Shown: in pieces, positions 40,234-48,688 of the stretch
Position numbering within the stretch: position 1 is the stretch's first letter
Layout of the letters: every line of letters begins with the position of its first letter
Assembly (NCBI GenBank): GCA_009840165.1
Contig: VXOG01000034.1
Coordinates: forward strand, 93,093 to 157,092
Length of the DNA stretch: 64,000 nucleotides
Direction of reading: 5' to 3'
Source: Chloroflexota bacterium
GTDB taxonomy: Bacteria > Chloroflexota > Dehalococcoidia > Lucifugimonadales > UBA3495
Translations under genes and position numbers: made by a program
The notes under the pieces: generated by a model
Told to the model about the DNA's origin: nothing
Databases searched by the model: none
What the model saw: only the letters and a program-made list of their open reading frames with translations

Positions 40234-42552
40234 TTGACCAGCCCGACCATCAACTCAACCGACCGACCCGATGGCAAGTCCCCGCTGTCCGGTCCGAATA
40301 TAGTTCCCGAATTTGAGGCTGCCCTGACTCGCCTGTGCGCCGTGGCGCGTCAGGGTCAACGCACGGATAGTCCACTCTACAACCCGTCCGAAGAGTGGAT
40401 CGTCGGCAATATGCCGATATTCCAGGATCTGCCGGCGGAGCAACAGTCGGAGTTGCTGGCGCAGGCGCAGGAGTTGGAAGCCGAGGCGGTGGAGGCCAAC
40501 GCCGCCGGCCGCGCGTCAAGCAAAGTGTGGCCGGAAACGGTGTTCCGCCTGGATAACGGCGGCCTCGCCTTTTTCAGCCAGTTGGGCGTGGTGCGCCGAC
40601 CCGACCTGACCCAGTATTTCGTGGAGGGATTCACCCGCAACCGCGACGCTTTGGCTTTTTCCGAGGACAACCAGCGACTTTTCACCCAGGTTTTCCATAA
40701 GGTTTGCGACAAGATGGAAGCCTGCTTCGCCAGCCCGAACCCCGATATGGAGAACGGCATCGTGCAGACCGACCGGCAGATTTGCGACGCGCCAGGTCGG
40801 TCTTTTCACGCGCGTCAACTGCTCTTCGGCACGCGGTACATGCAGGCGCCTTACATGTGGCGGAAGTTGACGTTCGACCTGCCTCAGGATCAATGGCAGG
40901 AATCGCCCGACATCCTGGAAGTGTCGGTGCCGCACTGGATGGATGACCTGGATCTGGACGAAGACTTGAAAGCGCAACTGCGAGACTCCGGCATCACCCA
41001 GCTTGTATTCAAGGCGCCAACCCGCGGGCTGTCGCTGCACTTCGGGTTCGACTACGTGGGCGAGCACAAGATGGGCCCCTTGTCCATCGCCATGCACCAG
41101 GTGAAGCAGAACAACGGGCTGGCGGTGCAGGCGGCGTTGAGCATGGCGCGGGCACGGACGCTGGACGGGGCAATCGCCAACACCGCACTGGTTACCGTCG
41201 GCCCTTCGCTCCATGGCAAGAGCACGCTCACCATCATGGTGGAACTGGCCAACAGCGAACTGGCCGGCATCCTGAACTTGCCTCACGACCCCGAGGAAGG
41301 GGTCTATCCCATGAACGACGACATCGTGCTGCTTCAGCCGCTGGACGAACCGATACCCAGCCGCCTTGACGGCAGCAGCGCGCTGATCTCCCACGCCATC
41401 GACGGCACGGAGAACAATTTCTACGCGGTTCCCTTCGGCTTGACCCGGGAGGACGATCCCATAACCTACGACGTGCTGCGGGGCGCGCCCGGCGTAACCG
41501 CGGCGGATGAAACGCTCGAAAACGTGCCGGTCAAGGTGGATAGCCAGGAACCCAACTACCTGGAAAATCCGGTTCGCAATATGCGCATGATCCTTTCGCG
41601 GCGTGGTTTGCTGCGGCGCAAGGGCGCGCAGGGACTGATCGAAAAGATCACCGACGGCAGGTTGTCGGATTCCGTTCATGTGCCCATGGAGAACACCAAC
41701 CGCGTCTTCTGGCAGGAAGTGATGCGGCAGAACACGGTGATTCCGCCGCTCCGCCGCCTGAGTCTGGAACAGTACATCCGCGTGCTGATGTACGGCGAAG
41801 CGGTGCAGATGGGCGCGGCCATCGGGGCTATCGGCCGTCCCTACGTGGAGTATTTCTCCGACCCGTTCATCATCGGTCTGGAAGACGAAAACGCCAACCT
41901 GCTCTACCACGTGCTGCAACAACTGTCATGGGGCGGTATGCATCAGCAGTACTACGCCTTCAACACCGGCGGCGTGGGCGCCGACAGCAACGAAGAAGCG
42001 TCGGGTTCCCGCTACCTGAAGATCCCGCGTGAGTTGACCATGCTGTTGCAGGAAGCCCTGCTACGCAACGCGGTCAAGTTCGAATACGACGGGGTGCTCA
42101 GGTCCGAAGTTGCTGTGGCGGTGTTGGATGCCGATGGCAACGAGGTGGTCGATCTGCGGGAGAAGTGGTTGCCCATCAACATCTACGGCGAAGAGGACTA
42201 CGCCAGCCGCGTTCGTGAGTTGATGCACCGGCGGTATTATGGCCGGGATCAGCAGGACAAGGCGGGCATCCTGCGCTACACCAAGGTAGTCAACACCGTA
42301 CTGGACATTACCGACGTACCCGCTCCGGTCAATGAGCGAGAATTGGCCTGGCTGCTGTCCTTCTACTGGTCGCTGGACCAAGCTTACGAGACCCTGGCAG
42401 ATACGGCTACCCATCGCGGCGAAGGTATGCGACCCGTCGCATACCAACTCAACGAACTGCTTAGCAAGTACCGCGAAGGCCTGCAATCCGGTCTCGAGGT
42501 TGACGCAGTGAGCCGGCAGCATTTGGCAATGCTCGGACTCCGAGCGGATTAG
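40234..42552 (+). CDS. Phosphoenolpyruvate-carboxykinase-(ATP)-like protein, large variant
   Basis: A 772-residue protein related to ATP-dependent PEP carboxykinases. The P-loop region reads TVGPSLHGKSTLTIMVE (kinase-1a-like), followed by NDDIVLLQPL (second acidic motif) and ENNFYAVPFG; the N-terminal domain has FGTRYMQAPYMWRKL. It is about 230 residues longer than true PckA (~530) and the P-loop differs from the usual GLSGTGKTT, so the reaction is uncertain. Starts at TTG 40234 with GGGAGA upstream. Nearby malate synthase suggests C2/C4 carbon metabolism. Confidence 0.75.
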   Translation: MTSPTINSTDRPDGKSPLSGPNIVPEFEAALTRLCAVARQGQRTDSPLYNPSEEWIVGNMPIFQDLPAEQQSELLAQAQELEAEAVEANAAGRASSKVWPETVFRLDNGGLAFFSQLGVVRRPDLTQYFVEGFTRNRDALAFSEDNQRLFTQVFHKVCDKMEACFASPNPDMENGIVQTDRQICDAPGRSFHARQLLFGTRYMQAPYMWRKLTFDLPQDQWQESPDILEVSVPHWMDDLDLDEDLKAQLRDSGITQLVFKAPTRGLSLHFGFDYVGEHKMGPLSIAMHQVKQNNGLAVQAALSMARARTLDGAIANTALVTVGPSLHGKSTLTIMVELANSELAGILNLPHDPEEGVYPMNDDIVLLQPLDEPIPSRLDGSSALISHAIDGTENNFYAVPFGLTREDDPITYDVLRGAPGVTAADETLENVPVKVDSQEPNYLENPVRNMRMILSRRGLLRRKGAQGLIEKITDGRLSDSVHVPMENTNRVFWQEVMRQNTVIPPLRRLSLEQYIRVLMYGEAVQMGAAIGAIGRPYVEYFSDPFIIGLEDENANLLYHVLQQLSWGGMHQQYYAFNTGGVGADSNEEASGSRYLKIPRELTMLLQEALLRNAVKFEYDGVLRSEVAVAVLDADGNEVVDLREKWLPINIYGEEDYASRVRELMHRRYYGRDQQDKAGILRYTKVVNTVLDITDVPAPVNERELAWLLSFYWSLDQAYETLADTATHRGEGMRPVAYQLNELLSKYREGLQSGLEVDAVSRQHLAMLGLRAD

Positions 42553-42570
42553 ATGGGTTTGGCGGCCTGA

Positions 42571-43050
42571 ATGGAACCGATATTCGCACTGGTAGGCTTC
42601 GTAGTCACAATCGTCGTCTTCGTAGTGACGATTGTCGGTGCAGTGTTGTATCTTCGGGCCGATGCTAGGGCAAATCGCCAGGAGTGGAAAGCAGAGTCGG
42701 AAGCCAATCGCCAGGAATGGAAAGCCGAAACGGAAACCAATCGCAGAGAGTGGAAAACCGAACTGGAAGCCAACCGCCAGGAGTGGAAAGCCGATTTGGC
42801 GACGGTGTTGGATGCTATCAACGGCGTGAAGGACGATGTGGCACAGTTAGACCGTAGGCTGACGGCCCTCGAAGTCAAAGTTGACGCCATGGCCGAGAAG
42901 CTGGATACCAAAGCGGAAGAATCCACAGTGCAACGCAACCACCGCGAGTTGCTCATCAGGCTGGCCTTTCACCACCACGGCGATGGTCGCTATCCGGTAG
43001 TGGCCGCAACCGACCCAGAACCCGTGAACCCAACTGACGGCGACGTATAA
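42571..43050 (+). CDS. Membrane-anchored coiled-coil protein with 11-residue repeats
   Basis: A 159-residue protein with one N-terminal membrane helix ([23 protein letters not shown]), then four near-identical 11-residue units of the form [11 protein letters not shown] (about residues 35-78), encoded by 33-bp tandem DNA repeats, and a further coiled-coil helix ([22 protein letters not shown]). The C terminus has a HHHGDGR patch. It resembles small coiled-coil anchors of unknown function. It follows the PEPCK-like gene by 18 nt and precedes aceB by 32 nt, so may share their transcript. Confidence 0.75.
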   Translation: MEPIFALVGFVVTIVVFVVTIVGAVLYLRADARANRQEWKAESEANRQEWKAETETNRREWKTELEANRQEWKADLATVLDAINGVKDDVAQLDRRLTALEVKVDAMAEKLDTKAEESTVQRNHRELLIRLAFHHHGDGRYPVVAATDPEPVNPTDGDV

Positions 43051-43082
43051 CCTCCCATACTAATCAACAGGAACGAGAGAGC

Positions 43083-44660
43083 ATGGCAGACAATAACGTT
43101 CAAATCCTTGGCCCCGTGCCGGCCCAGTACGCCGAAGTCGTATCCGACGACGCCCTTGCGTTCGTGGCCGAGCTGCACCGTAACTTTGAGACTACCCGCC
43201 GGCGTTTGATAAGCGCCCGCGCGCGTCGGCAAGCGGAGATTGACGCAGGCGCCGCGCCCGATTTTCTGACGGAGACCCGCGCAGTGCGCGAAGGCGATTG
43301 GCGCGTACAACCGGCGCCGGCCGACCTGACCAACCGTCGCGTCGAGATCACCGGGCCATCATCCAACCGGCGCATGGTGATCAACGCGCTCAACTGCGGC
43401 GCCCAGGTCTATATGACCGACTTTGAAGATGCCCACTCGCCGGCCTGGCTGCCCACGTTGGACGGCCAGCTCAACGTGAGTGACGCATACCGCCGCACCA
43501 TCAGCGACGAAACCGCCGACGGACGTCAGTATCGGCTGAACGACGATACGGCCACCCTGTGCGTGCGTCCGCGCGGTCTGCATCTGATGGAGCGGCATGT
43601 CCTGGTGGATGGCGAACCCGTAGCCGGCAGCTTTTTCGATTTCGGCCTCACCATCTATCACAACCGCGTCGCGCAGCAGAGCCACGGGACGGGGCCATAC
43701 TATTACCTGCCCAAGCTCCAGTCGTACCTCGAAGCGAGACTATGGAACGACGTGTTCAACTATGCCGAGGAAAGGCTGGACATCCCCCGCGGCAGCATCA
43801 GCCCAACCGTACTGATCGAACACATCCTGGCCGCCTTCGAGATGGAAGAAATCCTCTACGAATTCCGCGAACGTCCAGCGGGCCTGAACCTGGGCCGCTG
43901 GGACTACATCTTCAGCGTCATCAAAGTATTCAACAACCGCCCGGATATGGTTTTCCCTGACCGCGCCCAGGTCACCATGGCGACGCATTTCCTCACCTCG
44001 GCGGCGCACCTGCTGGTGAACACCTGCCACCGACGCGGAGCCCACGCGTTGGGCGGTATGTCCGCTTTCATCCCACGCCGCGATGATGAGGCCGCCAACG
44101 AGGCGGCGTTCGCCCAGGTGCGTTCCGACAAACAACGCGAGGCCGACCAGGGCTTTGACGGGGCTTGGGTAGCCCACCCTGGTCTGGTCCCGCCGGTTCT
44201 GGATGTTTTCCAATCGGCTTTCCCCACCGACAATCAACTGTCCGTGATTCCCGAGGTACGCATCGCGCCCGACGACCTGCTGGCGGTTCCGGAGGGTCAG
44301 ATCACCGAAGCCGGGCTACGCAACAACATCAGCGTGGCGTTGCAGTATGTCGATGCCTGGACCCGAGGCAACGGCGCGGTGGCAATCTACGGCCTGATGG
44401 AAGACGCCGCCACCGCCGAAATCTCCCGCTCACAGCTGTGGCAGTGGATACGACACGGCGCGTCGCTGGACGACGGCCGACCGGTCACCGCCGAGCTGTA
44501 CCGGCAGGCGAGGGCTGAAGAGGCCGCCGCATTGGTGGAACAGCGTGGGCAGGAGAATGCCGGCTCACTCGACAAAGCGGTGGAACTGCTCGACGAGATT
44601 GTCCTGTCCGAAGATTTCATTGAATTCCTGACCCTACCCGGCTACCGCTACCTGGACTGA
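43083..44660 (+). CDS. aceB: Malate synthase A
   Basis: Condenses glyoxylate with acetyl-CoA to form malate. The 525-residue length and the motifs match type [46 protein letters not shown], the metal-binding [19 protein letters not shown] and [16 protein letters not shown], and the catalytic Asp region [25 protein letters not shown] stands upstream of the ATG. No isocitrate lyase is in the window, so glyoxylate may come from elsewhere, for example an alpha-hydroxy-acid dehydrogenase like the one at 63 kb. Confidence 0.95.
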   Translation: MADNNVQILGPVPAQYAEVVSDDALAFVAELHRNFETTRRRLISARARRQAEIDAGAAPDFLTETRAVREGDWRVQPAPADLTNRRVEITGPSSNRRMVINALNCGAQVYMTDFEDAHSPAWLPTLDGQLNVSDAYRRTISDETADGRQYRLNDDTATLCVRPRGLHLMERHVLVDGEPVAGSFFDFGLTIYHNRVAQQSHGTGPYYYLPKLQSYLEARLWNDVFNYAEERLDIPRGSISPTVLIEHILAAFEMEEILYEFRERPAGLNLGRWDYIFSVIKVFNNRPDMVFPDRAQVTMATHFLTSAAHLLVNTCHRRGAHALGGMSAFIPRRDDEAANEAAFAQVRSDKQREADQGFDGAWVAHPGLVPPVLDVFQSAFPTDNQLSVIPEVRIAPDDLLAVPEGQITEAGLRNNISVALQYVDAWTRGNGAVAIYGLMEDAATAEISRSQLWQWIRHGASLDDGRPVTAELYRQARAEEAAALVEQRGQENAGSLDKAVELLDEIVLSEDFIEFLTLPGYRYLD

Positions 44661-44679
44661 CCCAGCGGGGGATAGCACC

Positions 44680-45375
44680 ATGGCAACTACCGCCGCTCGC
44701 AAGCCTGCTGCCATCTATACCGGCGCCGATGTGCCCGACCTGACGCATCCCGTGTCGGTCAACATCAAGCCCATTCTCGATTCAATCGCCGGCAAGCTCA
44801 CTGACGACGAGATCGACCAGTGGTTCGTCGATCTCTATACCGCCAACGAAGAGCGCGGCCTCGACCTGGAAATAACCGGCGAAGGAGAACTGATAATAAG
44901 TCCTATGGTAAATCGAGGTGGCTTGGCTGCCGAAACCCAACTTTCGGGAAGCCTTTTTGTCTGGGTACAGTCCAATGGTGGTGAGGCCGCCGGCGCTAAC
45001 GCCAATACGAGCCTGCCCGACGGCTCGCGCATCCGCCCCGATGCCCTCTGGCTGTCGCCGGAACAGGTCGCCGCGTTGCCGCCAGCCAGCGAGAACCGGC
45101 CAATTACAGTGTGCCCCGCCTTCGTCGCCGAAATCGTATCAGGAACCGACACGTTGCCGCCATTGCAACGCAAGATGGACATCTACATGGCCAACGGCGC
45201 TCAACTTGGTTGGTTGATTGACCCCTATCGCCGGCAGGTCCACATTTATCAGCAGGATCAGGATGTAGAGATACTGGACGACCCGGAAACGCTGAGCGGC
45301 GATCCGGTCATGCCCGGTTTCGTGTTTGACGTGCGACAACGCATCTTCGCCCTGCACGACGACACCGGCGAGTAA
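44680..45375 (+). CDS. Uma2-family (DUF820) restriction-endonuclease-fold protein
   Basis: A 231-residue Uma2/DUF820 protein. The PD-(D/E)xK-like core is visible: GELIISPMVNRGG, the SRIRPDALWLSPEQ Asp, the FVAEIVS Glu and QRKMDIYMANGAQLGWLIDP. The family is abundant in Cyanobacteria and Chloroflexota and is thought to act on DNA, but no target is known. It lies 19 nt after aceB and 29 nt before the exonuclease gene. Confidence 0.88.
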   Translation: MATTAARKPAAIYTGADVPDLTHPVSVNIKPILDSIAGKLTDDEIDQWFVDLYTANEERGLDLEITGEGELIISPMVNRGGLAAETQLSGSLFVWVQSNGGEAAGANANTSLPDGSRIRPDALWLSPEQVAALPPASENRPITVCPAFVAEIVSGTDTLPPLQRKMDIYMANGAQLGWLIDPYRRQVHIYQQDQDVEILDDPETLSGDPVMPGFVFDVRQRIFALHDDTGE

Positions 45376-45404
45376 CAACCGAGTGCGGGTAGGCGGCGCT
45401 CCGT

Positions 45405-46289
45405 ATGAAAATTCACCTCGTTGACGGAACCTACGAGCTTTTTCGCGCCCACTACTCGCCACGACCGGGCCGCTCCACTCCCGACGGCAAGGACATCAAA
45501 GCGACGCACGGCCTCGCCCAATCCCTCATCGCGCTGCTCAACCAGCCCGATGTCTCCCACGTGGGCATAGCCTTCGACTCCGTAATCCGTTCCTTCCGCA
45601 ACGACCTTTTCGATGGGTACAAAACCGGCGACGGGGTGGAACCCGATTTGCTGGCGCAATTCCCCCTCGCGGAGCAGATGGCCTCAGCCCTGGGGCTGAC
45701 GGTGTGGCCCATGGCAGAGTTTGAGGCTGACGATGCCCTCGCCACCGCCGCCTCACGATTCGCCAATTCCGAAGAGGTTGACCAGGTGCTGATGTGCTCG
45801 CCCGATAAGGACCTGGCGCAGATGGTGTCCGGCCAGCGCGTGGTGGCGTTGGACCGGCGCAAAGGCGAGGTAATGGACGAGGCCGGCGTCATCGAGAAGT
45901 TTGGCGTCCCGCCAGCGTCCATACCGGACTACCTCGCGCTGGTTGGCGACTCCGCCGACGGCATCCCCGGCATCCCCCGCTGGGGCGCGCGTACCACCGC
46001 CACAGTCTTGACCCGGTACGGCAGCATTGGTGCCATCCCCCTGGATGCGAACGATTGGGATGTGCAGATCAGGGGCGCCAGCGCATTGGCGGCGGGGCTT
46101 GCGGAGCGTATGCAAGACGCCCTGCTCTATCGTCGGCTGGCAATGCTGCGCTTGGACGTGCCGCTACCGGAGACCGAACCGGACCAGCTGCGGTGGGCTG
46201 GCGTCCAGCAGCCGGACTTCGCGGAATTCTGCCAGCAACTCGGACTGGAATCCCTGCTCAATCGGCTCCCTGAACCGCAATATACGTAG
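45405..46289 (+). CDS. 5'-3' exonuclease (flap-endonuclease-like, stand-alone PolA N-domain type)
   Basis: A 294-residue nuclease of the FEN/PolA-N family. Conserved parts: HLVDGTYELFRAHYS, the FDSVIRSFRNDLFDGYKTG stretch, the acidic metal site FEADDALATAA, SPDKDLAQMV and the helix-three-turn region LVGDSADGIPGIPRWGARTTATVL. It stands alone without the polymerase part. Typical roles are RNA-primer removal and repair. Confidence 0.92.
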   Translation: MKIHLVDGTYELFRAHYSPRPGRSTPDGKDIKATHGLAQSLIALLNQPDVSHVGIAFDSVIRSFRNDLFDGYKTGDGVEPDLLAQFPLAEQMASALGLTVWPMAEFEADDALATAASRFANSEEVDQVLMCSPDKDLAQMVSGQRVVALDRRKGEVMDEAGVIEKFGVPPASIPDYLALVGDSADGIPGIPRWGARTTATVLTRYGSIGAIPLDANDWDVQIRGASALAAGLAERMQDALLYRRLAMLRLDVPLPETEPDQLRWAGVQQPDFAEFCQQLGLESLLNRLPEPQYT

Positions 46290-46314
46290 GGGCGGGTTTG
46301 TAACCCGCCCCTGC
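46286..46314. repeat. GTAGGGGC-type hairpin repeat, copy 5
   Basis: GTAGGGGCGGGTT / AACCCGCCCCTGC arms, starting at the exonuclease stop codon (TAG within GTAGG). Confidence 0.8.
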
Positions 46315-46337
46315 ATGATTTCGCACAATCGTGGCGC

Positions 46338-47777
46338 CTAATCGGCAGCCGCAGCTAACCGCTGCAACTCCGCCGCGCTCTCATCCGCGGTAGGCGCCCA
46401 GGCTGCTCTTGCCCGGGCCATAAGTTCACGCGAGGCATCGGCGTTCCCCTGCACCGCTTCCGCCTCCAGGCGTCCGTACCAGTAAGTGTCCCTCACTGAC
46501 GAACGGCGGGACAGGCGCTCGTCCAGCATATCCTTGGCGTCGTCGTAACGCCCCGCGCGGATGTAGGTTTCCAGCAGGGTGTCCTCGAAAACCTCCCGCT
46601 GGGCGTGGCTGCCGCCGATGCGCGCCAGCATCGGGTACGTCGGCCCCATCAGATCGGCGGCCTCATCGTAGTCTCCCGCCACGAACGCCGCCGCGCCCAG
46701 GGCGATGGGCAGTGTCATTTCACGGGAAAGGTCGTCGCCCTTTTCTCCCTGCGCCGTGAGGCGATCCACCAGCCTTTGCGTTGATTCGGCGTCGCCGGCG
46801 CCGGCAAATGCCAGGGCCGCGTGGCAGTCCCGGAAGGCCGCGCCGGGGCCATCCGCGGCCGGCAGCGCCATGTCCCGAACCTCGTCCCACGGTTTGCCCG
46901 GCTGTTCACCCGAATAGATCTGCAACCGCCACATCAGCGACGCTGCGTCCTGTAGGTTCGCCAGGTTCCGCGCCTGAACCCCGGGCCTGATGTGCGTCTC
47001 GTACAGGTCCAGCGCCTGGTTGTATTTTCCCTGCGCCAGTTCAAAGAGCGCCAGGTGCCAGGAGAGGTGCGTGTTATAGGACGCCCGGCGGTCGAAACCG
47101 TCCAGCCAATCGGCCAGCCACTCCCCTCCATTGGCAGCATCGCCCTGCTCAAAGTACGAATGCGTCACCGAGTGGGAAGCCACCGCGTTCTGCGGGTTGC
47201 CTTCCAGCGAGCGCAACGCCAGATCCATGGCCTTTTCGGGCTGATTGGTCTCGTGGTGGGCAAAGGCGTACTGTCCCAGGAAAGCCCAATCGTCGCCGTT
47301 GGCCGGCGCTACCTTGCTCATCAACGACATCAGGTGGTTGGGAAAATCAGGCACTCCGGCGCCGAAGCACCCCAGCATGTAGAGCCGTTGGGCCACGCGC
47401 ATTGCCAGCGTGTCGGTGGGAAATTCGGCGAGATGCTCGTGGATGAGCTTGATGGCCTCGGCGCCCTTCCCGTGGGTGAAGCAGTGCATGATCCGCGCTG
47501 CCTGCCGCTCCCACTGGGAGATTCCGGCCGAAAGTTCCACCCCGCGCTCGGCGACGGCCCGCGCCGCCGGAACGTTGGTCTGAAGGTGCAGGACGTAGGC
47601 CAGAACCACGTTAGCCATGGCGAACCCGTCATCCGCGTCAATCGCGGCCCGAATCTTCTCTTCCGGCCCGTAGTTCTGCGACAGCACCAGATCCAAGCCT
47701 TCCTGATACAAATCGGCGGCGGCCGGCGACGCGGTGGTAACGGTCAGCCCGTTGCGAGTTTTTACCATGGCGCACAT
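46338..47777 (-). CDS. TPR protein (TTC38-like)
   Basis: A 479-residue, all-helical tetratricopeptide protein. Helix pairs with the TPR spacing run along the whole chain, for example DWAFLGQYAFAHHETNQPEKAMDLALRSL and SHSVTHSYFEQGDAANGGEWL, the latter with the HSVTHSYFEQ-type sequence characteristic of TTC38 family proteins. Start ATG 47777 has AGGAGA eight bases upstream; the frame's upstream extension is not supported. Function unknown. Confidence 0.85.
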   Translation of the reverse strand: MCAMVKTRNGLTVTTASPAAADLYQEGLDLVLSQNYGPEEKIRAAIDADDGFAMANVVLAYVLHLQTNVPAARAVAERGVELSAGISQWERQAARIMHCFTHGKGAEAIKLIHEHLAEFPTDTLAMRVAQRLYMLGCFGAGVPDFPNHLMSLMSKVAPANGDDWAFLGQYAFAHHETNQPEKAMDLALRSLEGNPQNAVASHSVTHSYFEQGDAANGGEWLADWLDGFDRRASYNTHLSWHLALFELAQGKYNQALDLYETHIRPGVQARNLANLQDAASLMWRLQIYSGEQPGKPWDEVRDMALPAADGPGAAFRDCHAALAFAGAGDAESTQRLVDRLTAQGEKGDDLSREMTLPIALGAAAFVAGDYDEAADLMGPTYPMLARIGGSHAQREVFEDTLLETYIRAGRYDDAKDMLDERLSRRSSVRDTYWYGRLEAEAVQGNADASRELMARARAAWAPTADESAAELQRLAAAAD

Positions 47778-47812
47778 TATGTTTTTCTCCTGCAACTGAT
47801 GTGATCCAGTCA

Positions 47813-47821
47813 AGATTACCA
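47813..47821 (-). promoter_or_regulatory. Extended -10 promoter of the TPR gene
   Basis: TGGTAATCT on the minus strand, predicted start near 47806, leader ~29 nt containing AGGAGA. Confidence 0.45.
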
Positions 47822-47865
47822 CAGCGCTTGATAAGTGTCATCGGCATTGTTGATAACGGAGGTTA

Positions 47866-48198
47866 TTAGCGCGCGGGGGCGGGAAGCTCGCAGCGGAAGA
47901 AGGCGCGGTAGCGGTCGTTTTCAGCCCAGGGCAGGAGGTCGAGCACCATGGTGTTCGGGTATGGGACTTCGCCTTCCCGTCGGACGTCGTCGAGGTAGCG
48001 TCGGAGACGGATGAAGGTGGGAAGGCGGAAGCCGGCCCGGACGATGCGTTGGATGACATCGGCCGGCTCGGGAGGTTGGTCGGGATTCCAGTCGTCGGCG
48101 ACGGCTTCGGCGATGCGACGGAGCTTGATGATGGCGAGTTCGCGGGCGAACTTGCGCTTGAGGGCGTCGATGCGACGGCGGATTTCGGAGATGGTCAT
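47866..48198 (-). CDS. Small basic protein of unknown function
   Basis: A 110-residue protein that I do not recognise. The first half is a basic amphipathic helix (ISEIRRRIDALKRKFARELAIIKLRRIAEAV), the second half is mixed with VPYPNTMVLDLLPW. GAGGT lies six bases upstream of ATG 48198. The upstream frame extension reads through a dispersed repeat. It is transcribed away from the methyltransferase gene. Confidence 0.65.
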   Translation of the reverse strand: MTISEIRRRIDALKRKFARELAIIKLRRIAEAVADDWNPDQPPEPADVIQRIVRAGFRLPTFIRLRRYLDDVRREGEVPYPNTMVLDLLPWAENDRYRAFFRCELPAPAR

Positions 48199-48673
48199 GG
48201 GAGTACCTCTGAAGGGGGTTAATTTACAGGGATAAACGGGATGAACAGGATGAAGGGGATTTGAGATTGGATTGGGATGGCGGGATTTTGGCGAAAACCC
48301 GTTCATTTCCGCTCATTCCCGCTCATTTGAGTAGGGCGTTAGGGTGGGACGCGGAGGTACATGGGGGCGGATTGGGGAGTTTTGGAGGCGAGATTAGGGG
48401 TTTTGGCTGGCTTGCGGGAGGATTTGGGGGAGCGTTGTTCGGAGTTAGGCGTGATAGTCAGAATCAGGCCCCGTATCAAAGTACGGGGTGACCCCGTGTC
48501 AGGCACGGGGCAGGCTGTTATTTTGGGGATTATAGGATGTTCAGGATTGGGGGTCCGGTTGTTTGAGTTAGGCAGTTGGATAGTTAAATGGTAAGGATGG
48601 GCGGCGGGTAGGGCAAGGGGGGAAGTGTCATCGGATTGTCGCCGAGCGTATCAGGGTAGGGGCTGTGCATTTG
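48199..48673. other. Repeat-rich gap between the 47866 gene and the methyltransferase
   Basis: No gene is supported here. It contains GGATAAACGGGATGAACAGG-type degenerate repeats (about 48229-48290) and the CACGGGG repeat copy 2 at 48457-48528. Composition is unusual on one strand, rich in G runs. Confidence 0.6.
48457..48528. repeat. CACGGGG/CCCCGTAC repeat, copy 2 (inverted)
   Basis: Inverted, near-identical partner of the element at 27941-28018: GTCAGAATCAGG, then ATACGGGG-type and CACGGGG-type hairpin arms, then AGGCTGTTATT. Differences between the two copies are few and mostly single bases. Confidence 0.8.
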
Positions 48674-48682
48674 TGCTAAAAT
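48674..48682 (+). promoter_or_regulatory. Extended -10 promoter of the methyltransferase gene, leaderless
   Basis: TGCTAAAAT ends six bases before the ATG at 48689, the normal distance between a -10 box and the transcription start, so the mRNA should begin with the start codon. Confidence 0.6.
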
Positions 48683-48688
48683 CGAGCC

